Shown here piece after piece: positions 56,126-64,000 of a DNA stretch of 64,000 nucleotides. Position numbers and translations under genes: made by a program. Under the pieces are notes generated by a model. That model saw only the letters and a list, made by a program, of their open reading frames with translations. It was not told where the DNA came from and ran no database searches. The DNA is taken from contig JAUHWG010000006.1 of the NCBI GenBank assembly GCA_030424595.1, forward strand, positions 1 to 64,000, given 5' to 3'. Origin of the DNA: Polyangia bacterium. Its GTDB lineage: Bacteria; Myxococcota_A; Polyangia; Nannocystales; Nannocystaceae. Position 1 is the stretch's first letter, and each line of letters begins with the position of its first letter.

Positions 56126-58462
56126 TCAGCGGGCGACGGTCAGGCCGCGCTTGGCTTCGAGGACGAGCTCGTCGCGATCGACGACGATGTCGAGGCGCAT
56201 ACCGGCGCGGACGCGACCGCGGAGAACCGCGTCGGCGATCAAAGGCTCGACGGTGCGGGCGAGGAGGTGACGCAGGGGACGTGCGCCGAGCGAGGAGTCG
56301 TCGCCGCAGCGCTCGATCAGGAGATCGCAGGCCCCATCGCTGAGCTCGTAGCGGATCCCGCGGTCGCTGAAGAGGCGGTCGCTGGAGCTCTTGACGAGGC
56401 GGTGGCAGATCCGGCTGAGTTCGCGGCGACCGAGCGGGTGGAGCACGAGAGGGGCCTCGATCCGGTTCCAGAGCTCCGTCGGGAAGGCGGCGCGGGCGGC
56501 CTTGAGAACGGCCTCCTCGCCCGGGCGATCCGAGCTGGCGGCGCGCGTGCGGCTGCGCTTGGCGCTCGCCTTGACCTTGAGCTCAATCAGCTCTCCCGAG
56601 CCGAGGTTGGAGGTCATGATGATCAGCGCGTGGCGGAAGTCGATGGTCCGGCCGCGACCGTCGGTCAGGCGGCCCTCGTCGAAGACCTGCAAGAGGAGCT
56701 GGTGGACGTCGCGGTGGGCCTTCTCGATCTCGTCGAGGAGGATCACGCAGTGGGGCTGCTTGAGCAGCGGATCGGTGAGGGCGCCCCCCTGCTCATGGCC
56801 GACGTAGCCCGGCGGGGCGCCGACGATCCGCGCGACCGCGTGGGCCTCCGCGTACTCGCTCATGTCGAGGCGGAGCATCGCGTCATCGCGGTCGAAGAGG
56901 GCGGCCGCCAGGGATTTGGCGATCTCGGTCTTGCCGACGCCGCTCGGGCCCAGGAGGAGCGCCGAGGCGACCGGGCGCTGGGAGCCGAAGCCGGCGCGGT
57001 TGCGGCGGACGAGCTGGGCCAAGGTGTGGATGACCTCCTCGTGGCCGACGACGCGGCGGCTGAGCTCTGCCTCGAGGTCGAGCATGTCCTGTCCGCCCTG
57101 GCCCTGGACGCGCTCGCGGGGCAGCCCGGTGCGCTCGCAGACGATGTCGATCCAGGTCTCGCGGTGGACCTCTTCGCCGCCCTCACGGGCGATCCGGGCG
57201 CAGCTCAGGTCGAGCAGGTCGAGGGCGCGACCGGGGAGGGCGAGCGGTCCGCCGAGGAAGCCCTCCGCCAGGCGAGTGAGCTCTCCGAGGCGGGCGTCCG
57301 CGGTGAGGCTGATGCCGTGTCCGCCCAGCACCGCCGGTGCGGCGAGCTTGACCGCCGCGCGGAGATCCTCGCCCTCGAGGGCCGGCATGTCGATCACGTC
57401 GAGCGTGGCCGAAAAGCCAGGCAACCACGACGAGAGGCGGCTGCGACCCTCGTGGGAGACGATCGTCAGGACCGGCGGTCGGCCGCTGGTCCAGATCTGG
57501 CTGAGCACGCCGAGGTACTCCGGCGGGGCGTCGGCGAGGAGTCGGTCGAGATCGTCGAGGATCGCGACGCCTGAGTTCTTGGCGACGACGGCGAGGTCAT
57601 GGCGAAGCTCGCCCTCCGACTCGTAGCTCGGCGCGCTGAGGAGGAAGACCGGCCGGTCGAGGACGCGGGCGAGGTGGGTCGCGACGAGGGTGCGTCCGCT
57701 GCCGGCGGCGCCGACGAGGAGCGGCGGGCGAGGGGAGGAGCGGAGCAGCGAGTCTGCGAGGCGAGGCAGCAGGCGCTCATGCCCGTGCAGGGGGGCGAGC
57801 GTGCGCGGGTCGATCGCCTGAAGCTTCGGTCGGCGACGCTCCGCGCTCACGGAGGTGGTCTCGGCCTCGACGTCGCTCGTGGTCTCGGGGGAGCGCTCGC
57901 TCGTCGCTCGCTCCTGGGGGGGAGCGCTCGCCTGGCGTCGACGGGGCAGGGCCTGCGTCGAGGCGGGCTGCGGGGCGGGGCGGCGGATCGAGGTCTGCGG
58001 CTGGACAGGCCGCTGGGAGCCCTCGGCGCGGGCGCTCAGGCGGACGGGGCGGGGCGACTGGCGGGCGAAGGAGGTCGGCCCGAGGATCCGCATCCGCTCG
58101 ATCACGAGCTTGCGCAGGTGCGGGCCGGCGATCCCCGCCCGCTCGAGGAGCTGATAGGCGTGGCTCTCGGCGGTGCGGACGATCGCCAGGAGCTGATCGA
58201 GCTCGCCGCGGTTGCGGCTGCCGCCGCGTTGGGCCAAGCGAAGGCGCCAGTCCGCGGGCTCGCTCGCGATCTCACCGTGGAGCTCGGCGTGCTGACGGGC
58301 GAGCTCCTGATCGCTGACGCCGTACTCGCTCAGGATCCCGCGCACAGCCTCGGACCGGCTCAGCTCGATCAGGAGCTCACAGGAGCAGTGATGCCCACGC
58401 TCACGGGGCGCAGGCCGTCGACTAGGGCGCGCACCTGGTTCGAGGGGGCCTGCGAGGCTCAT
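56126..58462 (-). CDS. Hsp100/Clp-like AAA+ protein with altered first ATPase
   Basis: 778 residues. Residues 20-130 resemble the Clp N-terminal repeat domain. A disordered Arg/Ser/Pro/Gln linker follows. The first AAA module has Walker A GAAGSGRT (about 252), where the usual Lys is Arg, and a Walker B-like VAILDDLDRLL. The second is intact: GPSGVGKT (about 506), VILLDEIEKAH, and TSNLGSGELIEL, followed by a ClpB-type C-terminal domain ending RPLRHLLARTVEPLIADAVL. Hsp100 proteins unfold or disaggregate substrates. The M-domain of ClpB seems missing. A 9-bp hairpin with an A6/T6 loop lies 25 bases upstream of the start. Confidence 0.8.
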   Translation of the reverse strand: MSLAGPLEPGARPSRRPAPRERGHHCSCELLIELSRSEAVRGILSEYGVSDQELARQHAELHGEIASEPADWRLRLAQRGGSRNRGELDQLLAIVRTAESHAYQLLERAGIAGPHLRKLVIERMRILGPTSFARQSPRPVRLSARAEGSQRPVQPQTSIRRPAPQPASTQALPRRRQASAPPQERATSERSPETTSDVEAETTSVSAERRRPKLQAIDPRTLAPLHGHERLLPRLADSLLRSSPRPPLLVGAAGSGRTLVATHLARVLDRPVFLLSAPSYESEGELRHDLAVVAKNSGVAILDDLDRLLADAPPEYLGVLSQIWTSGRPPVLTIVSHEGRSRLSSWLPGFSATLDVIDMPALEGEDLRAAVKLAAPAVLGGHGISLTADARLGELTRLAEGFLGGPLALPGRALDLLDLSCARIAREGGEEVHRETWIDIVCERTGLPRERVQGQGGQDMLDLEAELSRRVVGHEEVIHTLAQLVRRNRAGFGSQRPVASALLLGPSGVGKTEIAKSLAAALFDRDDAMLRLDMSEYAEAHAVARIVGAPPGYVGHEQGGALTDPLLKQPHCVILLDEIEKAHRDVHQLLLQVFDEGRLTDGRGRTIDFRHALIIMTSNLGSGELIELKVKASAKRSRTRAASSDRPGEEAVLKAARAAFPTELWNRIEAPLVLHPLGRRELSRICHRLVKSSSDRLFSDRGIRYELSDGACDLLIERCGDDSSLGARPLRHLLARTVEPLIADAVLRGRVRAGMRLDIVVDRDELVLEAKRGLTVAR

Positions 58463-58818
58463 GGTCGGACGCTAACCGCCGCGGATCCTCGCGGCAAAAA
58501 AGCCGCGAGGGCTCGCGGGCGGCGGCGACGCTCCATCTTCCCCTGCGACATCGTGCTCGGCCCGCGGGTCGCGCGAAATCGCGTCGCTGCGGGTCGGGAG
58601 GGGCCTTCTACGGCGTCGACGGCCGAGGTCCCGTGTCGCTCGTCGTCCGGGTCAGCACCTCCGCCCGGGCGAAGCGCCGCAGGGGCTGAGCGGGCCGCGA
58701 GCGTCGGAGAGCGCAGGGCGCTCGCGCTGCGACGGTCTGGGCGGCGCTTGTGTGACCGTGCCCACCGACCTCTTGGCGTCGGTTGCCGGCAGGTCGACGA
58801 TCCGATAGCAACCTCGGT
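58463..58818. other. Divergent intergenic region before the Clp-like and ferredoxin genes
   Basis: 356 bases, no gene seen. It must hold promoters for both divergent genes. The only clear element is the hairpin at 58487-58510. No heat-shock CIRCE element (TTAGCACTC type) is present. Confidence 0.5.
58487..58510 (-). promoter_or_regulatory. Perfect 9-bp inverted repeat with six-base A/T loop upstream of clp-like gene
   Basis: CCTCGCGGC and GCCGCGAGG are perfectly complementary around six A (six T on the coding strand). It lies in the likely 5' UTR, 25 bases before the start. It may be an mRNA structure controlling translation or an operator; no T tract follows, so it is not a simple terminator. 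Confidence 0.5.
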
Positions 58819-59187
58819 ATGGCTGGCCCCGAAGAGCAAGCGAAGCCCCGTCTCCAGATCCTCGTGTGCGATGGGCCGAGCTGCGGCGTGACCTACGAGA
58901 GCGAGCTCTTGAAGGAGCTGATCGAGCGCCGCGTCGCCGGCGACGAGACGCTCCGCGGTCGCTGTTCGGTCGTCGACTACAACTGCTTTGGCCGCTGCTC
59001 GGAGGGGCCGAACATCTTCGTCCGGGAGGTCGCGCCCGGCGAAGATCCGCTCCTCGATCCGGAGCCGGCCCAGCTGGAGACCCAGCGCGGCTTCTACGCC
59101 GAGATGAACGAGGCGAAGAGCGAGCGGGTCGTCGACGAGCACTGCGGGCGCGGAGTGCCCGTCGGCGAGTGGGTCGACGACTACTAG
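58819..59187 (+). CDS. Thioredoxin-like [2Fe-2S] ferredoxin
   Basis: 122 residues from ATG 58819. Cysteines are spaced C17-x4-C22 (CDGPSC) and C56-x3-C60 (CFGRC), the pattern of thioredoxin-fold 2Fe-2S ferredoxins and NuoE. An electron carrier or a cluster sensor is likely. It stands alone, without hydrogenase or Complex I genes nearby, so the partner is unknown. It is divergent from the Clp-like gene and convergent with the histidine kinase gene. The 36 bases upstream in frame are not convincing sequence. Confidence 0.82.
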   Translation: MAGPEEQAKPRLQILVCDGPSCGVTYESELLKELIERRVAGDETLRGRCSVVDYNCFGRCSEGPNIFVREVAPGEDPLLDPEPAQLETQRGFYAEMNEAKSERVVDEHCGRGVPVGEWVDDY

Positions 59188-59248
59188 CAGACCGTGACGA
59201 ACGTCCCGCGCACCTCTCGCTTGCCCTCGTCGCCCCTCTCTCGCCCGC

Positions 59249-60160
59249 TCAGGACTCCAGGGGCGGGTCGAGCGGGATCCAAAAGCGGAAGTGCGAGCCG
59301 ACGCCGGGCTTCGAGGCGACGCTGATATCGCCGCCGAGGCGCTGGCAGAGGCGGCGGGTGAGCGCGAGTCCGAGGCCTGTGCCGCCGAAGCGCCGGCTGA
59401 TCGTCGCGTTGGCCTGGGCGAAGCGGGCGAAGATCCGCGGGAGGTCCTCCGGCGCGATCCCGATCCCCGTGTCGATCACCTCGATGATCAGGTAGAGCGA
59501 CTCGCCCCGGAGCTCCGCGAGCGCCACGATCTTGATCAGTCCGTCGTGGGTGAACTTGCAGGCGTTGCTCAGGAGGTTGTGGAGGATCTGCCGCAGGCGG
59601 GTGCTGTCGGTGATGACCGTGCTCGCGGTGTCGGCGATCTCGATCTCGAGGCGGTTTCGGTTGGCCGCGAGATCCGGGCTGATGATCTCGCTGACCTCGC
59701 GGAAGAGGGGGTCGAGCGCGACCTCCTCGAGGTTGATCCCGAGCTCACCGGCCTCCACCTTCTCGAGGTCGAGGAGGTCGTTGATCAGGAGGATGAGGTA
59801 GTTCCCGGCGCCGAGGACCCGCTGCGCGTCGTGGGCCAGATCCTCCAGCTCGAGGGCGGTCAGGTCCTCCGAGAGCATCTCGCCGTAGCCGATGATCGCG
59901 TTGAGCGGGGTCCGCAGCTCGTGGCTGAGCGTCGCGACGAACATCGTCTTGGTCGCGTTGGTGTGGTCGGCGAGATCGCGGGCCTCTTGGAGCTCGGCCG
60001 TGCGCGAGGCGACCAGCTCCTCGAGATGCTCCTTGATCTCGGTCAGCTCGCGGTTCGCCTCGTAGAGCGCCCGCGTCTTGCTCTCGGCGTAGCGCTCGGC
60101 CTCTTGGCGAGCTCGATCGACGCGCGCGAGGCGGTGCCGGAGGGCATCGATGGTGTCCAT
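59249..60160 (-). CDS. Sensor histidine kinase, H-NOX partner
   Basis: 303 residues. A coiled-coil N-terminus (about 10-70) leads to the HisKA domain with phospho-accepting H80 in TLSHELRTPLNAIIGY and the HATPase with N-box NLLSNACKF, G1 DTGIGI and G2 GTGLGLALT. There is no membrane segment or PAS/GAF sensor domain, so it needs a separate sensor. The gene directly upstream (9 bases) encodes an H-NOX protein, and the pair matches the known H-NOX/kinase modules that sense NO or O2. No response regulator gene adjoins. ATG 60160 has AGGGAC upstream. Confidence 0.9.
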   Translation of the reverse strand: MDTIDALRHRLARVDRARQEAERYAESKTRALYEANRELTEIKEHLEELVASRTAELQEARDLADHTNATKTMFVATLSHELRTPLNAIIGYGEMLSEDLTALELEDLAHDAQRVLGAGNYLILLINDLLDLEKVEAGELGINLEEVALDPLFREVSEIISPDLAANRNRLEIEIADTASTVITDSTRLRQILHNLLSNACKFTHDGLIKIVALAELRGESLYLIIEVIDTGIGIAPEDLPRIFARFAQANATISRRFGGTGLGLALTRRLCQRLGGDISVASKPGVGSHFRFWIPLDPPLES

Positions 60161-60169
60161 GGTCGGTCC

Positions 60170-60712
60170 CTAGCCCCGGTGTAGCGTGAAGATCACGTGG
60201 GTGTTGTGCCCGCCCGAGAGGTCCTTCGGGGTGAACGTGATCGATTCGTCGAAGTGCTCGATCGAGGCCTCGATGAGACCGGCGGCCAGGTGGGCGAGAC
60301 CACGCGGGGAGCGGTACTCGAGGATCATGTCGCCGAGGATCGGCTCGGAGCAGTTGAAGGTCGGCAGCTCAGCCTGCGGGTAGAGCTTTCGGACCTCGAC
60401 GTGGATCTCATCCTCGACTCGGCGGAGCAGATCGTAGGTCCCGTCGATGTTGGTGAAGAAGCCGCTGTGGCTGCGCTGGAAGGCGGCGAAGAGGTGCCTT
60501 CCGAAGGCGCGGGTGAGCTCGTCGATCGGGGTGTTGAGCCGCCCCGCAAAGGCTGCGACGAGGGTCTGCATCTCGCTGAAGTCGTAGCTCCCGACCGAGG
60601 TGTAGGCGCCACCTGAGGGGAGGGCCGCCTCGGCGATCACCTCCTCGATGATCTCGGGCGAGAGCGCTGACTCAGCCATCATGAGTAGCTCGGTAAAGAT
60701 GACGCCTTTCAC
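60170..60712 (-). CDS. H-NOX haem-binding gas sensor
   Basis: 180 residues from GTG 60712 (GAGGGGGG upstream). Starts MKGVIFTELL and contains SYDFSEMQTLV, then the axial haem histidine H104 in EIHVEVRKLYPQAELP and the haem-propionate motif YRSPR (Y-x-S-x-R, 133-137), both diagnostic of functional H-NOX. Haem H-NOX domains bind NO, some also O2, and control kinase activity. It is followed 9 bases later by a soluble histidine kinase gene. The gas preference depends on a distal-pocket Tyr that I cannot place with confidence. Confidence 0.9.
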   Translation of the reverse strand: MKGVIFTELLMMAESALSPEIIEEVIAEAALPSGGAYTSVGSYDFSEMQTLVAAFAGRLNTPIDELTRAFGRHLFAAFQRSHSGFFTNIDGTYDLLRRVEDEIHVEVRKLYPQAELPTFNCSEPILGDMILEYRSPRGLAHLAAGLIEASIEHFDESITFTPKDLSGGHNTHVIFTLHRG

Positions 60713-60943
60713 GACCCCCCCTCGCGACGACTCGCGGTCGCGTGGCCTCGAGTGTACCAGCGACGACCGGCGTTCGGGCCGCTGGGCCGCGCCTGCGGAG
60801 GCGCGGCGTCGCGCCAGTGTGTGTACATGGTTGTAGGGTCATGTCCGATTTTGGCTCCGGTGAAGACCGCGCTCGCCGCTCGGAGCGGCGCGATTTCCCG
60901 CATTGATAGGGCCAACGCCGGGCCTCGAGTGTAGGATCGGCCG

Positions 60944-61585
60944 ATGGCCCCCTCGGCAGACGCCCCGGACATCGACGTCATCCTCGCTCGCCTCCACGAG
61001 CTCCACCCCGACGCTCGTTACGAGCTCGACTGGGAGACGCCAGAGCAGCTCCTGGTGGCGACGATCCTCGCCGCGCAGTGCACCGACGAGCGCGTCAACA
61101 GGGTGACGAAGACCCTCTTTGTCACCTACCCGGACGCGGCTGCGTTCGCCCAGGCGGATCGTGAGGAGCTCGAGGAGGCGCTCAAGCCGACCGGCTTCTT
61201 CCGCCAGAAGACGAAGACCGTCCAGCAGGTGTGCCAAGCCCTCGTCGATCGCCATGAGGGCGAGGTGCCGCGGTCCATGAGGTCGATGGTGGCGCTCCCG
61301 GGGATCGGTCGGAAGAGCGCCAACGTCGTCCTGAACACCGCCTTCGACATGCCTACCGGGATCATCGTCGACACCCACGTCGTCCGGGTGGCGCCGCGCA
61401 TGGGGCTCTCCTCGGAGAAGAAGGGCGAGAAGATCGAGCGCGACTTGATGGCCGTCGTCCCCGAGTCGGAGTGGACCTTCTTCGGCCCGGCGATGGTGCT
61501 CTTCGGTCGCTACACCTGCACCGCGCGCGCGCCAAAATGTGACGGCTGCGTGATGGCAGACGTCTGTCCGCGCATCGGCGTCTGA
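60944..61585 (+). CDS. nth: Endonuclease III
   Basis: 213 residues. Bifunctional glycosylase/AP lyase removing oxidised pyrimidines. The helix-hairpin-helix (ALPGIGRKSANVVLNTAF) carries the catalytic K124, with D143 in VDTHV. The 4Fe-4S cluster ligands C192, C199, C202 and C208 have the standard C-x6-C-x2-C-x5-C spacing. Full-length and intact. It is divergent from the H-NOX gene; the 231-base gap has a repeated GGCCTCGAGTGTA motif (about 60741 and 60920) without assigned role. Confidence 0.95.
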   Translation: MAPSADAPDIDVILARLHELHPDARYELDWETPEQLLVATILAAQCTDERVNRVTKTLFVTYPDAAAFAQADREELEEALKPTGFFRQKTKTVQQVCQALVDRHEGEVPRSMRSMVALPGIGRKSANVVLNTAFDMPTGIIVDTHVVRVAPRMGLSSEKKGEKIERDLMAVVPESEWTFFGPAMVLFGRYTCTARAPKCDGCVMADVCPRIGV

Positions 61586-61673
61586 TCTCTTGGCGTCGCC
61601 CGGAGCGCTGCCGCCCCCGGCGTGCTCGCTGTCGCCACCGCTGTCGATCGTCTGAGTAGGCTATGCTCGAGCG

Positions 61674-62507
61674 ATGGCACGTTGGCTGGTGGTTGTATTG
61701 GCCTTGGGCGTATCGGGCTGCTCTTCGTCGGATCTCGACGACCTGTGCAAGCGAGCGACAGCCCTCGCCGAGCGCCGCGATCAGTCGGCCTCAGAGCGGG
61801 TCAAAGAGCTCTTTGAGGGCTGGAAGCCGGACTCGAAGCAGGCGAAGTCGATCCAGGCGTCGATGATCCGCGACGATGAGATCGCGAGCTACGGCGTCTT
61901 CCGGAAGCTCATCAGCAGCAAGGCGAGCACCGCCTGGCAGTGCCCTGCGATCGAGCGGCTGATGGTCGAGCCGGTCTCCGACGACGCTGACGAGCTCTGT
62001 CGGACCAGCGGTGCGATCTCTGTCGATGAGGCCGACTCGCACACCTTGGCGGCGCGCTTGGCCGAGGGCTGGGCGCCGACCTCGAGCTGGGGGACGATCG
62101 TCCACGAGGGTCTCCGCGCCGTGCCTGCCGAGGAGCTCTACGCCCGGATCAGCAAGTCCTACGCCGACGAGACCGGCAGGGAGTGGCAGTGCCCCGGGCT
62201 CGAGGAGATCGTCCGCGTCGCCAAACGTCACGACCTCGAGAACTGGTGCGAGCTGGCGACGAGGGTGGAGACCGGACCGACCGGGAGCAAGCCGATCCAC
62301 CTTCGTCGGGCGAAGATGCAGCAGCTCACCGGTGAGCCGCTTGGGTTCAGCGTCGGCGAGCTCCGTGAGATGCAGGAGGCGGTCGGCGCCGTGCGCTGTC
62401 CCGCGATCGAGCGGGTGCTCGGGCTCATCGATGTGACGCGAGAGATCGACGCCGCGGTCGAGACGACCGGCGGTGATGACGACGGCGACGCAGGCGACGG
62501 GTCGTAG
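61674..62507 (+). CDS. Lipoprotein with three internal Cys repeats, function unknown
   Basis: 277 residues. Lipoprotein signal MARWLVVVLALGVSGCSSS (lipobox VSGC). The mature part contains three related units, each starting with a Cys-containing helix (LCKRATAL, LCRTSGAI, WCELATRV) and ending in a second Cys motif (QCPAIERLM, QCPGLEEIV, RCPAIERVL), so each unit has one probable disulfide. The spacing (about 65, 85 and 60 residues) varies. No family is recognised. A short Asp/Gly tail ends the protein. It lies 88 bases after nth and could be a separate unit. Confidence 0.72.
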   Translation: MARWLVVVLALGVSGCSSSDLDDLCKRATALAERRDQSASERVKELFEGWKPDSKQAKSIQASMIRDDEIASYGVFRKLISSKASTAWQCPAIERLMVEPVSDDADELCRTSGAISVDEADSHTLAARLAEGWAPTSSWGTIVHEGLRAVPAEELYARISKSYADETGREWQCPGLEEIVRVAKRHDLENWCELATRVETGPTGSKPIHLRRAKMQQLTGEPLGFSVGELREMQEAVGAVRCPAIERVLGLIDVTREIDAAVETTGGDDDGDAGDGS

Positions 62508-62734
62508 AGCGAGCGGGTCCGTCTGCGCGCCAGCGGCCCGTGGCGAGGGGGCCAGCGCGTGGCAAGCGTGCGGCAAGCGTGCGGGGCCTCGCCAGCCGTG
62601 GTCGGCCTCGGCCACGACCTGCGCGCTTGGCCGACAGCGACGCGCGCCGTCGAAGCCTCGCAGCCAGCGGCAGGAGTCCCGCGCGCTCGCGCTTGACGAG
62701 AAGCGCGTGAGCAGGGGGCGTTCGTCCTGGTCTG

Positions 62735-64000
62735 CTAGGCGGCGGACGTGCTGCCGAGGATGATCCCTCGCTCGGCGAAGTCGGCGAGGAGCCGGGTCAC
62801 CCGGGCGAGGACCTCGTCATCGAGCTCGATCTCGAGGGCCTGCGTGCCCCTGAAGAGCGCCTCCTTGACCGTGACTCCGGCGAGGAGGCGCTCGCTGATC
62901 GCCGCCGCGAGCGGAGACAGGTGGAGGAAGCGGACCGAGTGCTCGGGGTCGCGGTAGACGAGGAGGGCGGTCGGCTCCGCCGGGGCTGACGAGCGATCGT
63001 CGAGCGCTTCGGGGAGGCGGTGGATCGCGTGGTCGTAGCGGGCGATCCGAGCGCTCGGATCGCACACAAGCGACGCGTCGAGGGCAAACGCGGGGCTCAT
63101 GTCCGCGCTTGGTGCCGGCGGAGGAGCGGCCCCTGTGGCCATCTCGACCGCCTCGTGCCGCGCTAGATCGACGAGGTAGTCGGCGACCGAAGGATCGGCG
63201 CGCCAGCGCGGGCCGATCCAGGCGACCCATTCATCGATCAGCTCGCGGAGGATCCGCGAGCGCGGCCCCTCCTCGGCGAGCCAACGATCGATCCAGACCG
63301 CGCCCGCGCCTTCGAGCCGGGCGAGCGTCCGGGGCAGGAGCTTGGCGAAGAGGCCGTGGATCGAGCCGCGGACGAGGCTGCGGTAGACGCCGATCCGGGC
63401 GTCGCCCATGGCCGAGAGCGCGGCGGCGGCGGCCGGGTCGGGCGTCGCGCGAGGGGGCTCTTCGACCTCGCCCGGGAGCTCGAGCACCCTCCGGGCGAAG
63501 CTGCGCTGGACCTGGCCGAGGTCGATCCGGGGGCGTTGGGGATGCTCTGGGGCGAGCGCCCCAAAGCTGGAATTTCGTCGCTCCTGGCTCTCCGCAGAGT
63601 CCGCGTCGAAGCGGGCGAGGGCGGCGTCGTAGCGGCTCTGGAGGCGGGCGACCTCATCGCCCAGCTCGGCGAGGGCGGGCACGTTGTTGTCGCGCTCGTA
63701 GATCACGGGCAGCGGACCGGTGCGGGCGATCACCCAGGCCATCAACGCCTCGACCTCGGCCGGCACCGAGGTCCCGTGGGTGTCGATGAGCAGCCCCTCC
63801 AGGTGGTCGAAGCGCTCGCCACCGGCGATGTGGAGCTCGACGACCCGCGAGAGGTCGAGCCCCTCCAGGTACGCGTAGGGATCAAAGCCGTGGTTTGTGG
63901 CGTTGACGAGGACGTTGTTGACGTCGAGGAGAAGGCCGCAGTCGGCGTGGTCGAGCAGCTCCGCGAGGAAGTCCCGCTCGACCATCCCCATCGTCGCAGA
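62735..64000 (-). CDS. DUF692 (MNIO) protein fused to DUF2063 domain (5' end beyond window)
   Basis: The minus-strand frame is open to the window edge, so the start is not seen; 421 codons are visible. The upstream part is the end of DUF692, the multinuclear non-haem iron oxygenase family: LLLDVNNVLVNATNHGFDPY, RVVELHIAGGERFDH, LIDTHGTSVPAEV and VIYERDNNVPAL. A variable linker (about 125-165) is followed by a DUF2063-like domain (RIGVYRSLVRGSIHGLFAKL, PSVADYLVDLARHEAVEM) and a winged-helix-like end. In methanobactin and bufferin pathways these two parts are separate proteins (MbnB/MbnC, BufB/BufC) modifying a Cys-containing precursor peptide. Here they are joined. No precursor gene is visible in the window. 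Confidence 0.8.
   Translation of the reverse strand, partial: SATMGMVERDFLAELLDHADCGLLLDVNNVLVNATNHGFDPYAYLEGLDLSRVVELHIAGGERFDHLEGLLIDTHGTSVPAEVEALMAWVIARTGPLPVIYERDNNVPALAELGDEVARLQSRYDAALARFDADSAESQERRNSSFGALAPEHPQRPRIDLGQVQRSFARRVLELPGEVEEPPRATPDPAAAAALSAMGDARIGVYRSLVRGSIHGLFAKLLPRTLARLEGAGAVWIDRWLAEEGPRSRILRELIDEWVAWIGPRWRADPSVADYLVDLARHEAVEMATGAAPPPAPSADMSPAFALDASLVCDPSARIARYDHAIHRLPEALDDRSSAPAEPTALLVYRDPEHSVRFLHLSPLAAAISERLLAGVTVKEALFRGTQALEIELDDEVLARVTRLLADFAERGIILGSTSAA

Overview
The window is about 64 kb of very GC-rich chromosome with strong third-position GC bias. It looks myxobacterial and most resembles the Nannocystis/Enhygromyxa/Plesiocystis group. The evidence is lipoproteins whose lipidated Cys is followed by long Ser/Thr/Ala-rich linkers, a Ser/Thr kinase fused to TPR repeats, a PEGA-domain partner, HEAT-repeat exported proteins, and core genes with oddly repetitive C-terminal tails. 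There are no rRNA genes, prophage, transposase or CRISPR array, so this reads as ordinary chromosome. Both ends cut a gene: an FG-GAP lipoprotein at the left and a DUF692/DUF2063 protein at the right.

Layout: 1-12.4 kb holds exported proteins (FG-GAP lipoprotein, small lipoprotein, ceramidase-like lipoprotein, di-haem cytochrome), a type-2 TrpB with an acidic tail, an HD phosphohydrolase and a TetR regulator with a palindrome over its start. 12.4-17.6 kb holds tRNA-Leu(UAA), uvrA with a lysine-rich tail, a flavin reductase-like protein and HMG-CoA lyase. 17.8-28.7 kb holds a MshEN/GAF-like protein with a Pro-Val-Ala spacer, then a translation/RNA group (cysteine desulfurase, mnmA, rnc, tilS) with a DUF6178 protein, and ftsH. 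28.7-33.4 kb holds an ECF sigma/TlpA pair and two HEAT-repeat genes. 33.4-43.7 kb holds a VanW-like protein, a SPOR protein, a repeat-rich non-coding island, mutS and a kinase-TPR/PEGA operon. 43.9-48.2 kb holds tex, an unknown and a lipoprotein. 48.5-56.1 kb holds a PBP1A-type synthase with an overlapping membrane-protein partner, a NamZ-like muramidase and a NadD-Rossmann-DUF2520 fusion. 56.1-64 kb holds a Hsp100-like AAA protein, a thioredoxin-like 2Fe-2S ferredoxin, an H-NOX/histidine kinase pair, nth, a repeat-containing lipoprotein and a DUF692-DUF2063 fusion.

Functional themes: DNA repair (UvrA, MutS, Nth), tRNA maturation and modification (IscS-like donor, MnmA, TilS, RNase III nearby), cell-wall synthesis and turnover (PBP1A, NamZ-like, VanW, SPOR) and signalling (kinase-TPR, H-NOX/HK, ECF sigma).

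The most unusual signal is that tandem repeats cluster at the 3' ends of unrelated genes. At rnc, the DUF6178 gene and the PEGA gene the repeats run over or duplicate the stop codon. At trpB, uvrA, tex and the PEGA gene they have produced long charged tails (acidic, basic or Arg/Gly). Further tandem repeats fill the gaps around the SPOR gene. The other leading candidates are the NadD-Rossmann-DUF2520 fusion, the DUF692-DUF2063 fusion and the H-NOX/kinase pair.
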